Shown: positions 26,189 through 34,896, numbered from the stretch's first letter. The stretch: 64,000 nt of DNA from Hydrogenophaga crocea (GCF_011388215.1 NZ_CP049989.1:2046001-2110000), one strand, 5' to 3'. Translations and numbers: made by a program. Notes: generated by a model from the letters alone, not told the origin.

Positions 26189-26907
26189 CAGCGCACCCGG
26201 CAATGCAGCATGACGTTGGCGAAGGGCTTGCGCCCGCTCATGTCGCGGTGGCTCACCTCGAAGCCCAGGGCCTCGAGGTCGCTGCGCCACTCGGCCAGCG
26301 GGCGGCAGTGCAGGCGCGGCAGCCGGTGGCCGCGCGCGAACGTGACGACCTTGTCGACCCCGTTGCACACGTGAAAGCGCCAGCCCGCCGAGGCATCGCC
26401 GATGCGCGTGAGGAACACACCGCCGCGCGGCAGCGCTTCGCGGATGCGGCGCAGCAGCGCGCGCTGGCGGTCCACATCGACGTAGTGCAGCGCGTCGAGG
26501 ATGGTCACGGCCTCGGGCTGGCCGAGCGCGCTCTCGGTCATGTCGCCGAGCTCGATGCGCACCACCGGGTGGTCGGCGCCGAAGGCCTGGCGCGCGCGCT
26601 CCACGTCGGCCGGCATGAGCTCGATGCCGCGCAGCTCGGTGGCGCGCGGCGCGGGCGCCCAGCCGGCGGGCCAGTGGCCGCGTTCGGCCATCTGCTGCGC
26701 CGCGAGCAGCCACGAGAACAGGCTGCCCTGGCCGCTGCCGAGGTCGAGCACGCGCGTGGCGCCGCCCAGCAGGCCGTGGCTCAGCACGTGGTGGAAGATG
26801 GTGTCGTGGCCCAGCTTGCCGCGCGCGTAGTGGTAGGCGAAAGGCCCACCCGCGCGGAAGCGGCTGCTCGCGTGGTCGACGAGGTCTCGGATGAAGGCGT
26901 GGCTCAT
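26188..26907 (-). CDS. Class I SAM-dependent methyltransferase of the APE cluster
   Basis: A 239-residue methyltransferase. The SAM site is ATRVLDLGSGQGSLFSWLL (motif I, about residues 51-69), with acidic ELRGIELMPADVERAR as motif II and VTILDALHYVDVDRQRALL as the post-motif segment. The N-terminal SRFRAGGPFAYHYARGKLGHD is characteristic of methyltransferases in aryl polyene clusters. The likely role is methylation of the aryl head group or its hydroxyl, since many aryl polyenes carry a methyl or methoxy group. Coding overlaps at both ends (ATGA with the upstream deacetylase, TGATG with KS). Confidence 0.87.
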   Translation of the reverse strand: MSHAFIRDLVDHASSRFRAGGPFAYHYARGKLGHDTIFHHVLSHGLLGGATRVLDLGSGQGSLFSWLLAAQQMAERGHWPAGWAPAPRATELRGIELMPADVERARQAFGADHPVVRIELGDMTESALGQPEAVTILDALHYVDVDRQRALLRRIREALPRGGVFLTRIGDASAGWRFHVCNGVDKVVTFARGHRLPRLHCRPLAEWRSDLEALGFEVSHRDMSGRKPFANVMLHCRVR

Positions 26908-27734
26908 GGGGACGGGGGAGAAAGCGTGTCGGCCAGGGTCACGGGCCGCAGGCCCAGGCGCTGCGCGTCGGCCATCAGCCGCGGCAGCAGGTGCAGCAGC
27001 ACGGGCTGACCGTCGGGCGCGCGCGCGCAGTGGCCGTCGTGCAGCAGCAGGATGTCGCCGGCCGCGAAGCCGCGCGCCAGGCGGCGGTGCACCGTGGCCA
27101 CGTCGCCCGTGCGGGTGTCGTAGCCGCGGCGCGTCCAGCTCGCGTGCACCAGGCCCAGGCCGTGCAGCACCGGGTCGAGAAAGGGGTTGCGCAGGCCCGC
27201 GGTGGGCCGGAAGAAACGCGGCGCCTGGCCGGTGATGTCGGCCAGCACCCGCTGCGCGGTGGCGATGTCGGCGCGCATGCGCCGCGGCCCGAACAGCGAG
27301 AAGGCGTTGGAGTGGCTGTGACCATGGTTCTCCACGCGGTGGCCGCGCGCGACGATGGCGCGGCACAGCGCCGGGTGGGCCTGCGCGCGGTGGCCGATGC
27401 AGAAGAAGCTCGCGCGCGCGCCGAGCGCGTCGAGCGCGTCGAGCACGCGCGGCGTGACCTCGGGGTCGGGGCCGTCGTCGATGGTGATCGCGAAGGCGCC
27501 TCGGGCCGCGGCCGCGGCGGGCAGGCGCGTCCAGTTTTCGCCCAGCCACTGCGAGCGCGGCCACAGGCTGCCAGCCACCAGCGCCGCGTGGTTGGCGACC
27601 ACGGCCGACGCGAGCCAGGGCCACCAGCCCGGCTGCCACAGGCCCAGGCCCAGCGCCGCGCCATGCAGCAGCGCGCTGGCGGGCAGCGCGGGCGCGGGGC
27701 GCCAGGGGCGCGGGGCGGTGGCGGTCGGGTTCAT
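26904..27734 (-). CDS. Polysaccharide deacetylase-like (NodB fold) membrane protein
   Basis: A 276-residue protein with two to three N-terminal hydrophobic segments (about residues 15-60) and a NodB-type domain. The metal and catalytic motifs are present: FAITIDDGPDPEVTPRVLD (Asp pair) and VENHGHSHSN (His ligands), then FFRPTAGLRNP and DILLLHDGHCARAPDG. Family members deacetylate N-acetylated sugars at the envelope. Within the pigment operon it could deacetylate the sugar of a glycosylated polyene lipid, consistent with the nearby glycosyltransferase; this is inferred. ATGA overlaps exist with both neighbours. Such a gene is found in some, not all, aryl polyene clusters. Confidence 0.86.
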   Translation of the reverse strand: MNPTATAPRPWRPAPALPASALLHGAALGLGLWQPGWWPWLASAVVANHAALVAGSLWPRSQWLGENWTRLPAAAAARGAFAITIDDGPDPEVTPRVLDALDALGARASFFCIGHRAQAHPALCRAIVARGHRVENHGHSHSNAFSLFGPRRMRADIATAQRVLADITGQAPRFFRPTAGLRNPFLDPVLHGLGLVHASWTRRGYDTRTGDVATVHRRLARGFAAGDILLLHDGHCARAPDGQPVLLHLLPRLMADAQRLGLRPVTLADTLSPPSP

Positions 27735-28408
27735 GCGGAGGCTCCGGGGCCCCGAGCGTGCCACGGCGCCAGGCCGTGGTGGAGAAAGTCCCCCCAGAGC
27801 CGGTGCCAGCAGGCCCAGTCGTGATCGGCGTCGATGCGGTGCACGGCGTGCCGGTCGGGCGCGCCCTGCAGGCGCTCGGCCATGCGGTCCATGCCGTCGC
27901 CGAAGCGGTCGGCGCTGCCATAGCCCAGCCACACGCGCAGGCTGCGCGGCGGCCGCCGCCACCAGGCCCACACGGCCAGCGCCGGGTCGCTCTCGTGCGG
28001 TTCGGGCGTCCAGGCATCGAGCCCGCCGGCCTGCGCGATGCGGCGCCAGGCCAGGCGGTCACCCGGGTAGGGCGAGAACAGGCACAGGCCGTCCACCAGC
28101 CCGGGATGGCGCGCCGCGCACAGCACCGATTGCCAGCCGCCGAGCGAGATGCCCGCGAGCCACACGCGCTGGCCCGCTTCGCGCGCGGGCCGCAGCACCT
28201 CGCCCGCGCAGCGGTCGATCGCGTCGGCGCCGTCCAGGCGTTCGGGTTCGAGGTCGATGGCGTCCATGTCGGCCGCGAAGCCGTGCGCGGCGAGCGCGGC
28301 GCCCCAGGGCTGGGCGGCGATGTCTTCGGCGCGCATGGCCGCGCCGGGCAGCCAGCACAGGCGCACGGGCGCGGGCGCGGCGTGGCGCGCCATGGGCAGG
28401 ATTCTCAC
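27731..28408 (-). CDS. Alpha/beta-hydrolase of the APE cluster
   Basis: A compact 225-residue alpha/beta-hydrolase. The nucleophile elbow is VWLAGISLGGWQSVL (GxSxG, Ser about residue 97), the acid is in VWLGYGSADRFGDGMD, and the likely His is in IDADHDWACWHRLWG. The first residues depend on the start: GTG 28408 overlaps the exporter stop as GTGA, while ATG 28393 would shorten it by five codons. A possible role is thioesterase or esterase, releasing or transferring the finished polyene; the canonical APE thioesterase is not otherwise obvious in the cluster. Function is inferred from position only. Confidence 0.8.
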   Translation of the reverse strand: MRILPMARHAAPAPVRLCWLPGAAMRAEDIAAQPWGAALAAHGFAADMDAIDLEPERLDGADAIDRCAGEVLRPAREAGQRVWLAGISLGGWQSVLCAARHPGLVDGLCLFSPYPGDRLAWRRIAQAGGLDAWTPEPHESDPALAVWAWWRRPPRSLRVWLGYGSADRFGDGMDRMAERLQGAPDRHAVHRIDADHDWACWHRLWGDFLHHGLAPWHARGPGASA

Positions 28409-30762
28409 GCGCGCGGCCCCCCGGCGGCGGACGTGGCACGCGGCGCGAGCACGGCCGACAGCAGCAGCGCGAGCAAGGCGCCGGGCGCCACGGTCTGGCC
28501 CACGGCGCTGAGCACCGGCACCGACGAGCTCGCAAGCGCGCCAAAGCCGATCACTGTGGTGGCGCAGGCCACCATGATGGACAGCAGCGACTGCGGGTCG
28601 CCGTTCTCGTCGCGCTGCCAGCGCTCGAGGAACAGCGCGTAGTTCGAGCCCACGGCCACGATCAGCAGCACGCCCACCAGGTGCAGCAGGTGCAGCCGCA
28701 CGCCCAGCGCGTGCAGGCCGGCGATCACGATCACCACCGTGACCGCGATGGGCAGCAGCACCGCGACCAGGCGGCGCGTGTGGCGCAGCGCCGCCGCCAT
28801 GAGCAGCGCGATGGCGGCCATGCCGGCCAGCGACAGCGTGATGGCCTCGTCGAGGTAGTCGCCGTAGACCGCTTCGAACTCGGTCTTGAGGTCCAGGAAG
28901 AGCACGCCGCTGCCCGCGAGCGCGTCGCGCACCGCCTGGGCCGGGATGTCCGAGCCCTCGGACGTGGCCGCGGGGCGCAGCGGCAGCAGCGCGGTCCAGG
29001 CGTCACCGTGCGGCTGCAGCAGCGAATCGACGGCCAGCGCGAGCGCCGTGCCTTCGAGGTCTTTCGCGGTGAGCGCCGGGGCGTTGCGCGCATCGGCCAC
29101 GTCCTGCACGAAGGGCGCCAGCCGCGCGGCCGACAGCGGCAGGTCTTCGGTGGCGCGGGCCAGGCTGGCACGCAGCGCCGCAGGCTCGGGCAGGCTTTGC
29201 TGGCGTTGCCGCTGCAGCGCTTCGCTGGGCAGGAAGCGCGCGGGGCTGTCGAAGCCGCCGATCAGGCCCTGCTCCACCAGCGGCGCGAGGCGCCGGCCCG
29301 CGGCCTCGGCGCCCTGCAGCGCGGCCTCGCGGCTGGGCGCGCGAACCACCACGATGTAGCGCGCATCGGGCGCGCCGAGGTCGCGGCGCAACTGCGTATC
29401 GCGCTGCGCTTCTTCGGCGCTCACCGACGACAGCGCCGACAGGTTGGGCTCCCACAGCGCCTGCCGGTGCTCGACGATGTGGGCCAGCGCCAGCACGCCC
29501 AGCGCCAGCACCGGCCAGCGCAGCACACGCAGGCGCTGCACCAGCGGCACCACGAACGCGGGCAACTGCGGCGTGCGCACCGTGAGGTCGCCGGCCATGG
29601 CCGGCAGCACCAGGCGCGTGACCGCGGCCGCGGTGATCACGCCGGTGAGCGCGTACAGGCCGAGCTGGGCCAGGCCCGGAAAGCCCGCGAACAGCAGCGC
29701 GCCGAAGCCGCACACCGAGGTCGCCACGCCCAGGCGGATGGTGGGCCAGTAGCGCCGCTGCCAGGCCTCGCGCGCGGCGCGGCCCGACTGCACGAAGTAG
29801 TAGATGCCGTAGTCGACCGCCTCGCCGATGAGCGCGGCACCGAAGCCCGCGGTGATGGCGAAGATCGAGTCGTGCACCAGCCCCACCGCGACCAGGCCCG
29901 CCACCGAACCGCTGATGACCGGCACGGTCGTGAACAGCAGCAGGCGCACGCGCCGGTACATGGCGAACAGCAGCAGGTTGATGCCGATCGCGCTGAACAG
30001 CGTGAGCTGGGCGATGTCGCCCTGGATCGCCGCGCGCGCCTGCACCGCAAAGAGACCCGGGCCCGAGATCTCGAGCCGCAGCCCGGTGTGCTCGCGCGCC
30101 ACGCCCGCGAAGGCCTCGCGCACGCGCTCGATCGCGGCGGCCTGGCCGTCGGTGTCGGTGCCCGCGGCGCGCGTCTGCAGCAGCAGCAGCGCACGCGCGC
30201 CGTCGCGCGACACCCAGACGCCATCGGCCATGGCGATCTGGCCCTGCGACTGCCAGCCCGTGAGCACCTCCAGCATCTCGCCCGTGGGATCGCGCGTGAA
30301 GTGCGGCTTGAACAACAGACCCGCGGGCGAAGAGACGAGGTCGATGCCGTCGAGGATGGCCTGGCGCAGGGGCTCGGGCTCGAAGCGCTGCTCGTCCACC
30401 GCGGGGCTGAGCTGGTACCGGTGCTGCAGCAGCACGCCGAGCTCCTTGTCGAAAGCTTCGAGCTCGCCGTTCTGTACCGCCACGAAGGTGTCGCCCCGGG
30501 CCAGCCGCTCGCGCAGTGCGCGCGAGGCCTGGCCGCGCGCGGCTTCGTCGCCGCCTTCGATGGCCACCATCAGCAGGCGCGAGACCACGCCCTCGCGCAG
30601 CTGTTCCACCAGCACCTGCTGCGCGGGCGTGGGCCTGGCGGGCAGGAAGAAGGACAGGTCGGTGGTGAAGCGCGTGTTCGCGACGAACCACGCGCCCAGG
30701 CCCAGCAGCAGGGCCCAGACCACGATCACCACGCCGGCGCGCGGCAGCTGCGCGCGGCTCAT
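28405..30762 (-). CDS. MMPL/RND-superfamily exporter of the APE cluster
   Basis: A 785-residue inner-membrane exporter with two sets of an N-terminal helix plus a large periplasmic loop plus a five- to six-helix bundle, as in MmpL/HpnN-like proteins. The sterol-sensing-like segment TAGFGAALIGEAVDYGIYYF and the paralogous VGVLLIVAVGSNYALFLERW carry the Asp/Asn and Tyr residues of the MmpL proton path. It keeps the start MSRAQLPRAGVVIVVWALL and a long periplasmic loop (about residues 40-240). In xanthomonadin/APE clusters this exporter is constant and is thought to extrude the lipid-linked pigment to the periplasm. It is joined to the LolA-like gene (ATGA) and the hydrolase (GTGA). Confidence 0.92.
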   Translation of the reverse strand: MSRAQLPRAGVVIVVWALLLGLGAWFVANTRFTTDLSFFLPARPTPAQQVLVEQLREGVVSRLLMVAIEGGDEAARGQASRALRERLARGDTFVAVQNGELEAFDKELGVLLQHRYQLSPAVDEQRFEPEPLRQAILDGIDLVSSPAGLLFKPHFTRDPTGEMLEVLTGWQSQGQIAMADGVWVSRDGARALLLLQTRAAGTDTDGQAAAIERVREAFAGVAREHTGLRLEISGPGLFAVQARAAIQGDIAQLTLFSAIGINLLLFAMYRRVRLLLFTTVPVISGSVAGLVAVGLVHDSIFAITAGFGAALIGEAVDYGIYYFVQSGRAAREAWQRRYWPTIRLGVATSVCGFGALLFAGFPGLAQLGLYALTGVITAAAVTRLVLPAMAGDLTVRTPQLPAFVVPLVQRLRVLRWPVLALGVLALAHIVEHRQALWEPNLSALSSVSAEEAQRDTQLRRDLGAPDARYIVVVRAPSREAALQGAEAAGRRLAPLVEQGLIGGFDSPARFLPSEALQRQRQQSLPEPAALRASLARATEDLPLSAARLAPFVQDVADARNAPALTAKDLEGTALALAVDSLLQPHGDAWTALLPLRPAATSEGSDIPAQAVRDALAGSGVLFLDLKTEFEAVYGDYLDEAITLSLAGMAAIALLMAAALRHTRRLVAVLLPIAVTVVIVIAGLHALGVRLHLLHLVGVLLIVAVGSNYALFLERWQRDENGDPQSLLSIMVACATTVIGFGALASSSVPVLSAVGQTVAPGALLALLLSAVLAPRATSAAGGPRA

Positions 30763-31337
30763 GGCTTGCTCACCGGCGCGCTGATGCTCATTTCGGAGCG
30801 GTCACCGTCGGCCTGCTGGTATTCGATGTGGCGCACCAGCGCCTGCTCGCCGCTGATCGCGATGCGCGTGACGATGGCCAGCATGCGCGGCTCGCGCGGC
30901 ACCAGCGTGAGCGTCCAGCGCTGGCGGTTGCCCTGGTAGGCGAGCGCGTAGTGGCGCTCGAGCCCGGCGCGGTCGCCCGCGAGCGTGCTGCGCACGCTGG
31001 CCACGAAGGCCATCACCTCGGGGCGCTGCGACACCGGCATGCTGAAGCGGCGGCGCTCGCGCTCGACCGTGAGCGTGTCTTTTTCGAGCAGCACGCGCTC
31101 GGGCCGCGGCTTGAGCGTGCGGCGTTCGAGCCAGTCGGGCGGGTAGTAGCTCATCTCGCCGCTCGATTCGAGCGGCTTGTCGAACATGGCCATGTGGCGC
31201 TTCTCGACAAAGCGCACCGTGCCGCCGGGGTTGGCGGCCAGCTCGGCCATCAGGCGGTCGATGTCGTCGGCGGCGCGGGCCGCGCCCAGGGGCAGCAGCA
31301 GCAGCAGCGCGAGCAGACAGGTCCAGCGGGTGATCAT
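30759..31337 (-). CDS. LolA-like outer membrane lipid carrier of the APE cluster
   Basis: A periplasmic 192-residue protein with a signal peptide (CLLALLLLLPLGAARA-A, cut near residue 22) and a LolA-like half-barrel: GGTVRFVEKRHMAMFDKPL, SGEMSYYPPDWLERRTL and WTLTLVPREPRMLAIVTRI. These cluster-specific LolA relatives are thought to carry the polyene lipid, not lipoproteins, from the exporter to the outer membrane. ATG 31337 directly precedes the signal peptide; longer readings lie in the acyltransferase gene. ATGA overlaps with genes on both sides. Confidence 0.88.
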   Translation of the reverse strand: MITRWTCLLALLLLLPLGAARAADDIDRLMAELAANPGGTVRFVEKRHMAMFDKPLESSGEMSYYPPDWLERRTLKPRPERVLLEKDTLTVERERRRFSMPVSQRPEVMAFVASVRSTLAGDRAGLERHYALAYQGNRQRWTLTLVPREPRMLAIVTRIAISGEQALVRHIEYQQADGDRSEMSISAPVSKP

Positions 31338-32242
31338 GCGTTCCAGAAGTCGAAGAAGTTGAACCAGTTGTAGGGCGCGGCGCGGCAGTGGGCCTGCAGG
31401 CATCGCACGTAGTCTGCCTGGGCCTGGCGCGACTGCGCCGCGCGCTGCGCGCGTTGTGCACCGCGCAGGTCGGCAATGGGCTCGAACACCAGCCGGTAGC
31501 GCCGCCCGCCCAGGTACAGGCCGGCCATGAAGAACACCGGCGCGCGCAGCACCGTGGCCATGTGCCAGGGTGCGAGCGGGAAGCCCGCGGGCGCGCCGAG
31601 GAAATCGTGCGGCACGCGGTCCTCGCGCGTGAGCGAGCGGTCGACCAGCAGGCCCACGAGCTGTCCTTGCTCGAGCCGCCGCGAGGCCTCGATCATCGAG
31701 TCGGGCTGGCCCAGGGCCACCACGTCCTGGCGCGCGTCGGGGTTGATGGCGCGCAGGGCGTCGGCCACCTTGCGCGCGTTGTCCTCGAACATCATCATGG
31801 CCACGCGGATGTCGGGGTGGCGGCGGCCCACGCAGCGCAGCACCTCGAAGCTGCCCAGGTGCGCGCCCATGAGCAGCACGCCCTGCCCGCCCTTCATGGC
31901 CTGCAGCAGCGCCTCGCCGCCTTCGATTTCGATGTCGAACAGGTCGAAGCGGTCGTTGAGCAGGAACACGCGGTCGTGCACCGTGGTGGCGAAGCTGAAC
32001 AGGTGGCGGTAGACCTCGCGCCAGTGCGCGGGCCGGCCGAGCACACGCGCCAGGTAATCGCGGCTCGCGCGCCGCGCGCGGGGCGCAAACAGCACGAAAT
32101 AGGCCGTGGCCCCGTGCAGCACCACGCGGCTCAGCGAGCGGCCGAGCAGCAGCGACAGGCGCACCATGAAGCGCAGCAGCCAGGCGTTGCTGCGCTCGGG
32201 CTGGTTGCGCCAGTCGGGGCGGGCCGCGCCGGGCTGCGTCAT
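31334..32242 (-). CDS. LpxL/HtrB-like acyltransferase of the APE cluster
   Basis: A 302-residue member of the lauroyl/myristoyl acyltransferase family (LpxL). One N-terminal membrane segment is followed by the catalytic HX4E motif in LLMGAHLGSFEVLRCVGRR, plus DRVPHDFLGAPAGFPLAPW, and it ends in APYNWFNFFDFW, matching the family C-terminus. Housekeeping LpxL acts on lipid A; this one sits inside the pigment operon, where a matching acyltransferase is conserved and may acylate the sugar-polyene or lipid anchor. Overlaps (ATGA) join it to both neighbours. Distinct from the PlsC-type enzyme on the other strand. Confidence 0.9.
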   Translation of the reverse strand: MTQPGAARPDWRNQPERSNAWLLRFMVRLSLLLGRSLSRVVLHGATAYFVLFAPRARRASRDYLARVLGRPAHWREVYRHLFSFATTVHDRVFLLNDRFDLFDIEIEGGEALLQAMKGGQGVLLMGAHLGSFEVLRCVGRRHPDIRVAMMMFEDNARKVADALRAINPDARQDVVALGQPDSMIEASRRLEQGQLVGLLVDRSLTREDRVPHDFLGAPAGFPLAPWHMATVLRAPVFFMAGLYLGGRRYRLVFEPIADLRGAQRAQRAAQSRQAQADYVRCLQAHCRAAPYNWFNFFDFWNA

Positions 32243-32571
32243 GGCGCGGCCGGTTCGGGTTTGAGCTGGCCCTGCGCCACCACCACGCCGGCGTGCAGGA
32301 ACTCGAAGGCGAAGGCCGACGACGGCAGCGCGCGCAGCCGCAGCCGCAGCAACTGCCCGGGCGCCACGGTGCGCAGGAACTTGGCCTGCGGCAGCGCCCA
32401 GCGTGCGGCGCCGGGCGCGAGCGTGCGCGCGGCCTGCAGGGCCTGGTCGAGCAGCACCACGCCGGGCAGGATGGGCTGGCCCGGGAAGTGGCCCGCGAAG
32501 GCCGGGTGGTCGGCGGGCACCACCCAGTCGCGCTCCAGGGCGAAGGCGGGGGTGGCCTCAGGCGCGCTCAT
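32239..32571 (-). CDS. Small hotdog dehydratase (FabZ-like, ApeI-type)
   Basis: A 110-residue hotdog protein carrying DHPAFAGHFPGQPILPGVVL, the FabA/FabZ active-site helix motif with catalytic His in GHFPG. The position of the catalytic acid holds Asp (VLLDQALQA), as in FabA, rather than Glu as in FabZ. It is shorter than FabZ (about 150) at both ends. It likely pairs with the ApeP-like subunit at 23730-24194. It starts inside the ligase gene (14-bp overlap) and ends in an ATGA overlap with the acyltransferase. Earlier in-frame codons (ATG upstream) would extend into the ligase; ATG 32571 (MSAPEATPAFALE) is preferred. Confidence 0.85.
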   Translation of the reverse strand: MSAPEATPAFALERDWVVPADHPAFAGHFPGQPILPGVVLLDQALQAARTLAPGAARWALPQAKFLRTVAPGQLLRLRLRALPSSAFAFEFLHAGVVVAQGQLKPEPAAP

Positions 32572-33904
32572 GCAACACCTCCCGCCGATACAGAGCACCC
32601 AGCGCCTCGCGCGTGAGCTTGCCGGTGGCGTTGCGCGGCAGGCCGGGCAAGAGCACCAGCGGGCGCGGCAGGAAGATCGGGTCGAGCCGCTCGCGCAGCA
32701 GCGCCATGAGCTGCGCGGCGCTGTGCTGCGGCGCCACCGCGAAGGCCGCGAGGCGGGTGATGCCGGGCGCGTCGTCGGCGCCGTCAGGCAGGTAGAAGGC
32801 CGCGTCGACCACGCCGGGCAGGCCCGCGAGCTGCTGGTTCAGGTAGGCCAGCGACGTGCGCTTGCCCGCGATGTTGACAAGATCGGCGATGCGGCCGTGC
32901 AGCACGAAGCGGCCGTCGGGCAGCGGCTCGAGCACGTCGGCCAGCGGCACCTCGCCCTCCACGTGACCGCCCGAGGCGGTGGCCACGTCGGCCTCGATGC
33001 GCAGGGCCACCTGCTGCATCAGGGTCCAGGGCACGCCGTCCACCGTGCGCCGGCTGGCCAGCGCCGACGACTCGGTGGAGCCGTAGATCTCGTGCACCTG
33101 CGCGCCGCTGGCGGCCTCGGCCTGGCGCGCCAGGCCTTCGGCCAGCGGCGCGGTGGCCGAGAGCACGCGCTCCAGCGGCACGCTGGGCAGCGCCGCCGCC
33201 AGCCAGTTGCCCAGGTGAAAAGGCGTGGTGACGAGCATGCGCGGCGCGGGCACGGCGGCCAGTGCGTCGGCGATGTCCTGCGGGTAGAAGGGCTTGCCCG
33301 ACCAGAAGCGGCAGCCGCCGTGCAGCGCGAGCAGCAGGGTCGACTCGAAGCCGTAGCTGTGCTGCACCGGCACCGTGCCCACCAGCGAACACGGGCGCTC
33401 GAGCAGACCCAGCGCCGCGGCCTCGGCCTGGCCGTTGCGCACCAGACGGCCCCAGTGCTTGCGGTGCGGCTGCGGCCGGCCGGTGGAGCCCGAGGTGAAC
33501 AGAATGGCCGCCACCTGCGCGTCGTCGATCAGGGGCACGGCCTCGGGCAGCGGCCCGCCCTGCCCCGCGCGCGCGGGCACCGCGAGGGCCGGCAGGTCGG
33601 CAGGCGCGGCGGTGGCGTCGACCAGGCACACCGAACCGGGATAGTCCTCGGCCACCTGGCGCAGGCTGTGCGGCGCCTGCGACGAGGGCTGCAGGCTGGT
33701 CTTGCCGCGCAGCAGACCGGCCGCAAAACCCACGGCAAAGCGGTAGCGGTCTTCACACAGGTTGATGAGCTGGCCCTGCGCCGGCAGCTGCGCGGCAAAG
33801 GCCAGGGCGTCGGCCAGGAACTCGCGCACGCTCACCGGGCCTTCGGGGCACCAGGCGAGCACGTCGTCGAGGCCGTGGCGCGTGATCAGGGGGGAACGGC
33901 TCAT
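32558..33904 (-). CDS. AMP-dependent aryl/acyl-ACP ligase (ApeH-like)
   Basis: An ANL-superfamily adenylating enzyme of 448 residues that activates a carboxylic acid as the acyl-AMP. The P-loop motif is AAILFTSGSTGRPQPHRKHW, followed by VHEIYGSTESSALASR (A5-like) and GRFVLHGRIADLVNIAGKR (A7/A8), and the C-terminal Lys motif NATGKLTREAL. In APE systems such a ligase loads hydroxybenzoate onto the carrier protein, which fits the chorismatase nearby. ATG 33904 lies four bases after the membrane gene stop. The sequence is short for ANL enzymes, as is usual for cluster-type ligases. Confidence 0.9.
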   Translation of the reverse strand: MSRSPLITRHGLDDVLAWCPEGPVSVREFLADALAFAAQLPAQGQLINLCEDRYRFAVGFAAGLLRGKTSLQPSSQAPHSLRQVAEDYPGSVCLVDATAAPADLPALAVPARAGQGGPLPEAVPLIDDAQVAAILFTSGSTGRPQPHRKHWGRLVRNGQAEAAALGLLERPCSLVGTVPVQHSYGFESTLLLALHGGCRFWSGKPFYPQDIADALAAVPAPRMLVTTPFHLGNWLAAALPSVPLERVLSATAPLAEGLARQAEAASGAQVHEIYGSTESSALASRRTVDGVPWTLMQQVALRIEADVATASGGHVEGEVPLADVLEPLPDGRFVLHGRIADLVNIAGKRTSLAYLNQQLAGLPGVVDAAFYLPDGADDAPGITRLAAFAVAPQHSAAQLMALLRERLDPIFLPRPLVLLPGLPRNATGKLTREALGALYRREVLHERA

Positions 33905-33908
33905 GGGA

Positions 33909-34556
33909 TCAGGGTCGGTGCGCGCCACGCCGGCGCTCGTGGTCGCGGCGCCAGGCCTGCACCACCGTGGCCAGGCCGGGCCGCTCGTGGGGCGGCAGCA
34001 CGCAGCGGCGCCAGAGCGATTCGAGCAGGAACATCAGGCCCAGCAGCGGGCCGGTGAGCACATTGGCGTGCACCGACCAGACCTCGCGCGGTGCCAACAG
34101 GAACAGGCCGGTGGACACGCTGGCGTTGAGCAGGAAAAACGCGGTCCAGGCCCAGGTGACCTGGCGCGTGTAGCGCAGGTTGCGCGCCGAGAGCCCGGGG
34201 CCGAAGATGCCGCGCGCCATGCGCGTGACCAGGGGCTCGGCCCCGCCCATGAGGCTGGCGCCGAACAGCGCGGCGAGCGCCAGGTGCACACCCAGGTGCT
34301 GCAGGTAGTAGAGAAAGGCGACTTGCTGGCGCAGCAGCGGCCACAGCACCCACAGCAGGCCTGCGCAGGCCAGCGCAAGCAACAGCTTCAGGAGCAGCGA
34401 GCGCCAGCGCGCCGCGACGACGAAAACCGCGAGCACCAGCGGCGCCACCGCCACCGCCACATGCAGGTCCATGGGCCCGCGCCCCGTGCTGCCCAGGTGC
34501 GACGCGGCGATCCAGCCCAGCAGCACCAGCCCGGAGCCGGCGGCGCGCAGCTTCAT
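33909..34556 (-). CDS. COG4648-type predicted membrane protein of the APE cluster
   Basis: A 215-residue integral membrane protein with about six hydrophobic segments, starting MKLRAAGSGLVLLGWIAASH and including VAVAVAPLVLAVFVVAARW, LLLALACAGLLWVLWPLL and LGVHLALAALFGASLM. It corresponds to the ketosynthase-linked membrane protein found between the ACP and ligase genes in many aryl polyene clusters; its biochemical role is not established. Charged loops RMARGIFGPGLSARNLRY and the Arg-rich C-terminus face the cytoplasm. The gene overlaps the ACP stop by ATGA. The longer frame upstream reads through the ACP gene out of frame and is not used. Confidence 0.75.
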   Translation of the reverse strand: MKLRAAGSGLVLLGWIAASHLGSTGRGPMDLHVAVAVAPLVLAVFVVAARWRSLLLKLLLALACAGLLWVLWPLLRQQVAFLYYLQHLGVHLALAALFGASLMGGAEPLVTRMARGIFGPGLSARNLRYTRQVTWAWTAFFLLNASVSTGLFLLAPREVWSVHANVLTGPLLGLMFLLESLWRRCVLPPHERPGLATVVQAWRRDHERRRGAHRP

Positions 34557-34840
34557 GTGGTGCGGTGGCGCGCGATGTGGGCCGCGAGCGAGCGCGGGCT
34601 GGCGAAGATCTGCTGGTTCTTCTCGTTGTCCGAGCGCATCTGGAAGCCGTAGCGCTTGGAGATCACCAGGGAGATCTCGAGCATGTCGATCGAGTCCAGG
34701 CCCAGGCCCTCGCCGTACAGCGGCGCATCGGGGTCCACGTCCTGCACGGTCAGCTCGAGGTTCAGCGCCTCGATGATGAGCTGCACCAGTTCGGGCACGA
34801 GCCGGTCGATCGCTTCGGGTTGAACGGCATCTTCCTGCAT
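34553..34840 (-). CDS. Acyl carrier protein (APE cluster, first)
   Basis: A 95-residue carrier with the phosphopantetheine site GLGLDSIDMLEISLV; Ser50 is the attachment residue. It is longer than AcpP (about 78) at the N-terminus, with an acidic start (MQEDAVQPEAIDRLVPE), and its C-terminal tail is basic (ASPRSLAAHIARHRTT). This carries the aryl starter or growing polyene for the cluster ketosynthases. It lies 56 bp after the KS gene and overlaps the membrane gene by ATGA; the gap before it may hold its own ribosome binding site. Confidence 0.93.
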   Translation of the reverse strand: MQEDAVQPEAIDRLVPELVQLIIEALNLELTVQDVDPDAPLYGEGLGLDSIDMLEISLVISKRYGFQMRSDNEKNQQIFASPRSLAAHIARHRTT

Positions 34841-34896
34841 GGTGGGGTTTTCCTCGGGGAACGGAAGGTGGGAATCGGGAGGTGTGTAACGGGACG

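Noticed and set aside
27355..30939. A 1194-residue open frame on the plus strand
   Set aside because: Antisense to the deacetylase, hydrolase and MMPL genes, low-complexity Arg/Gln/Ala composition and no domain.
31388..34057. An 889-residue open frame on the plus strand
   Set aside because: Antisense to acyltransferase, dehydratase and ligase genes; no recognisable motif.
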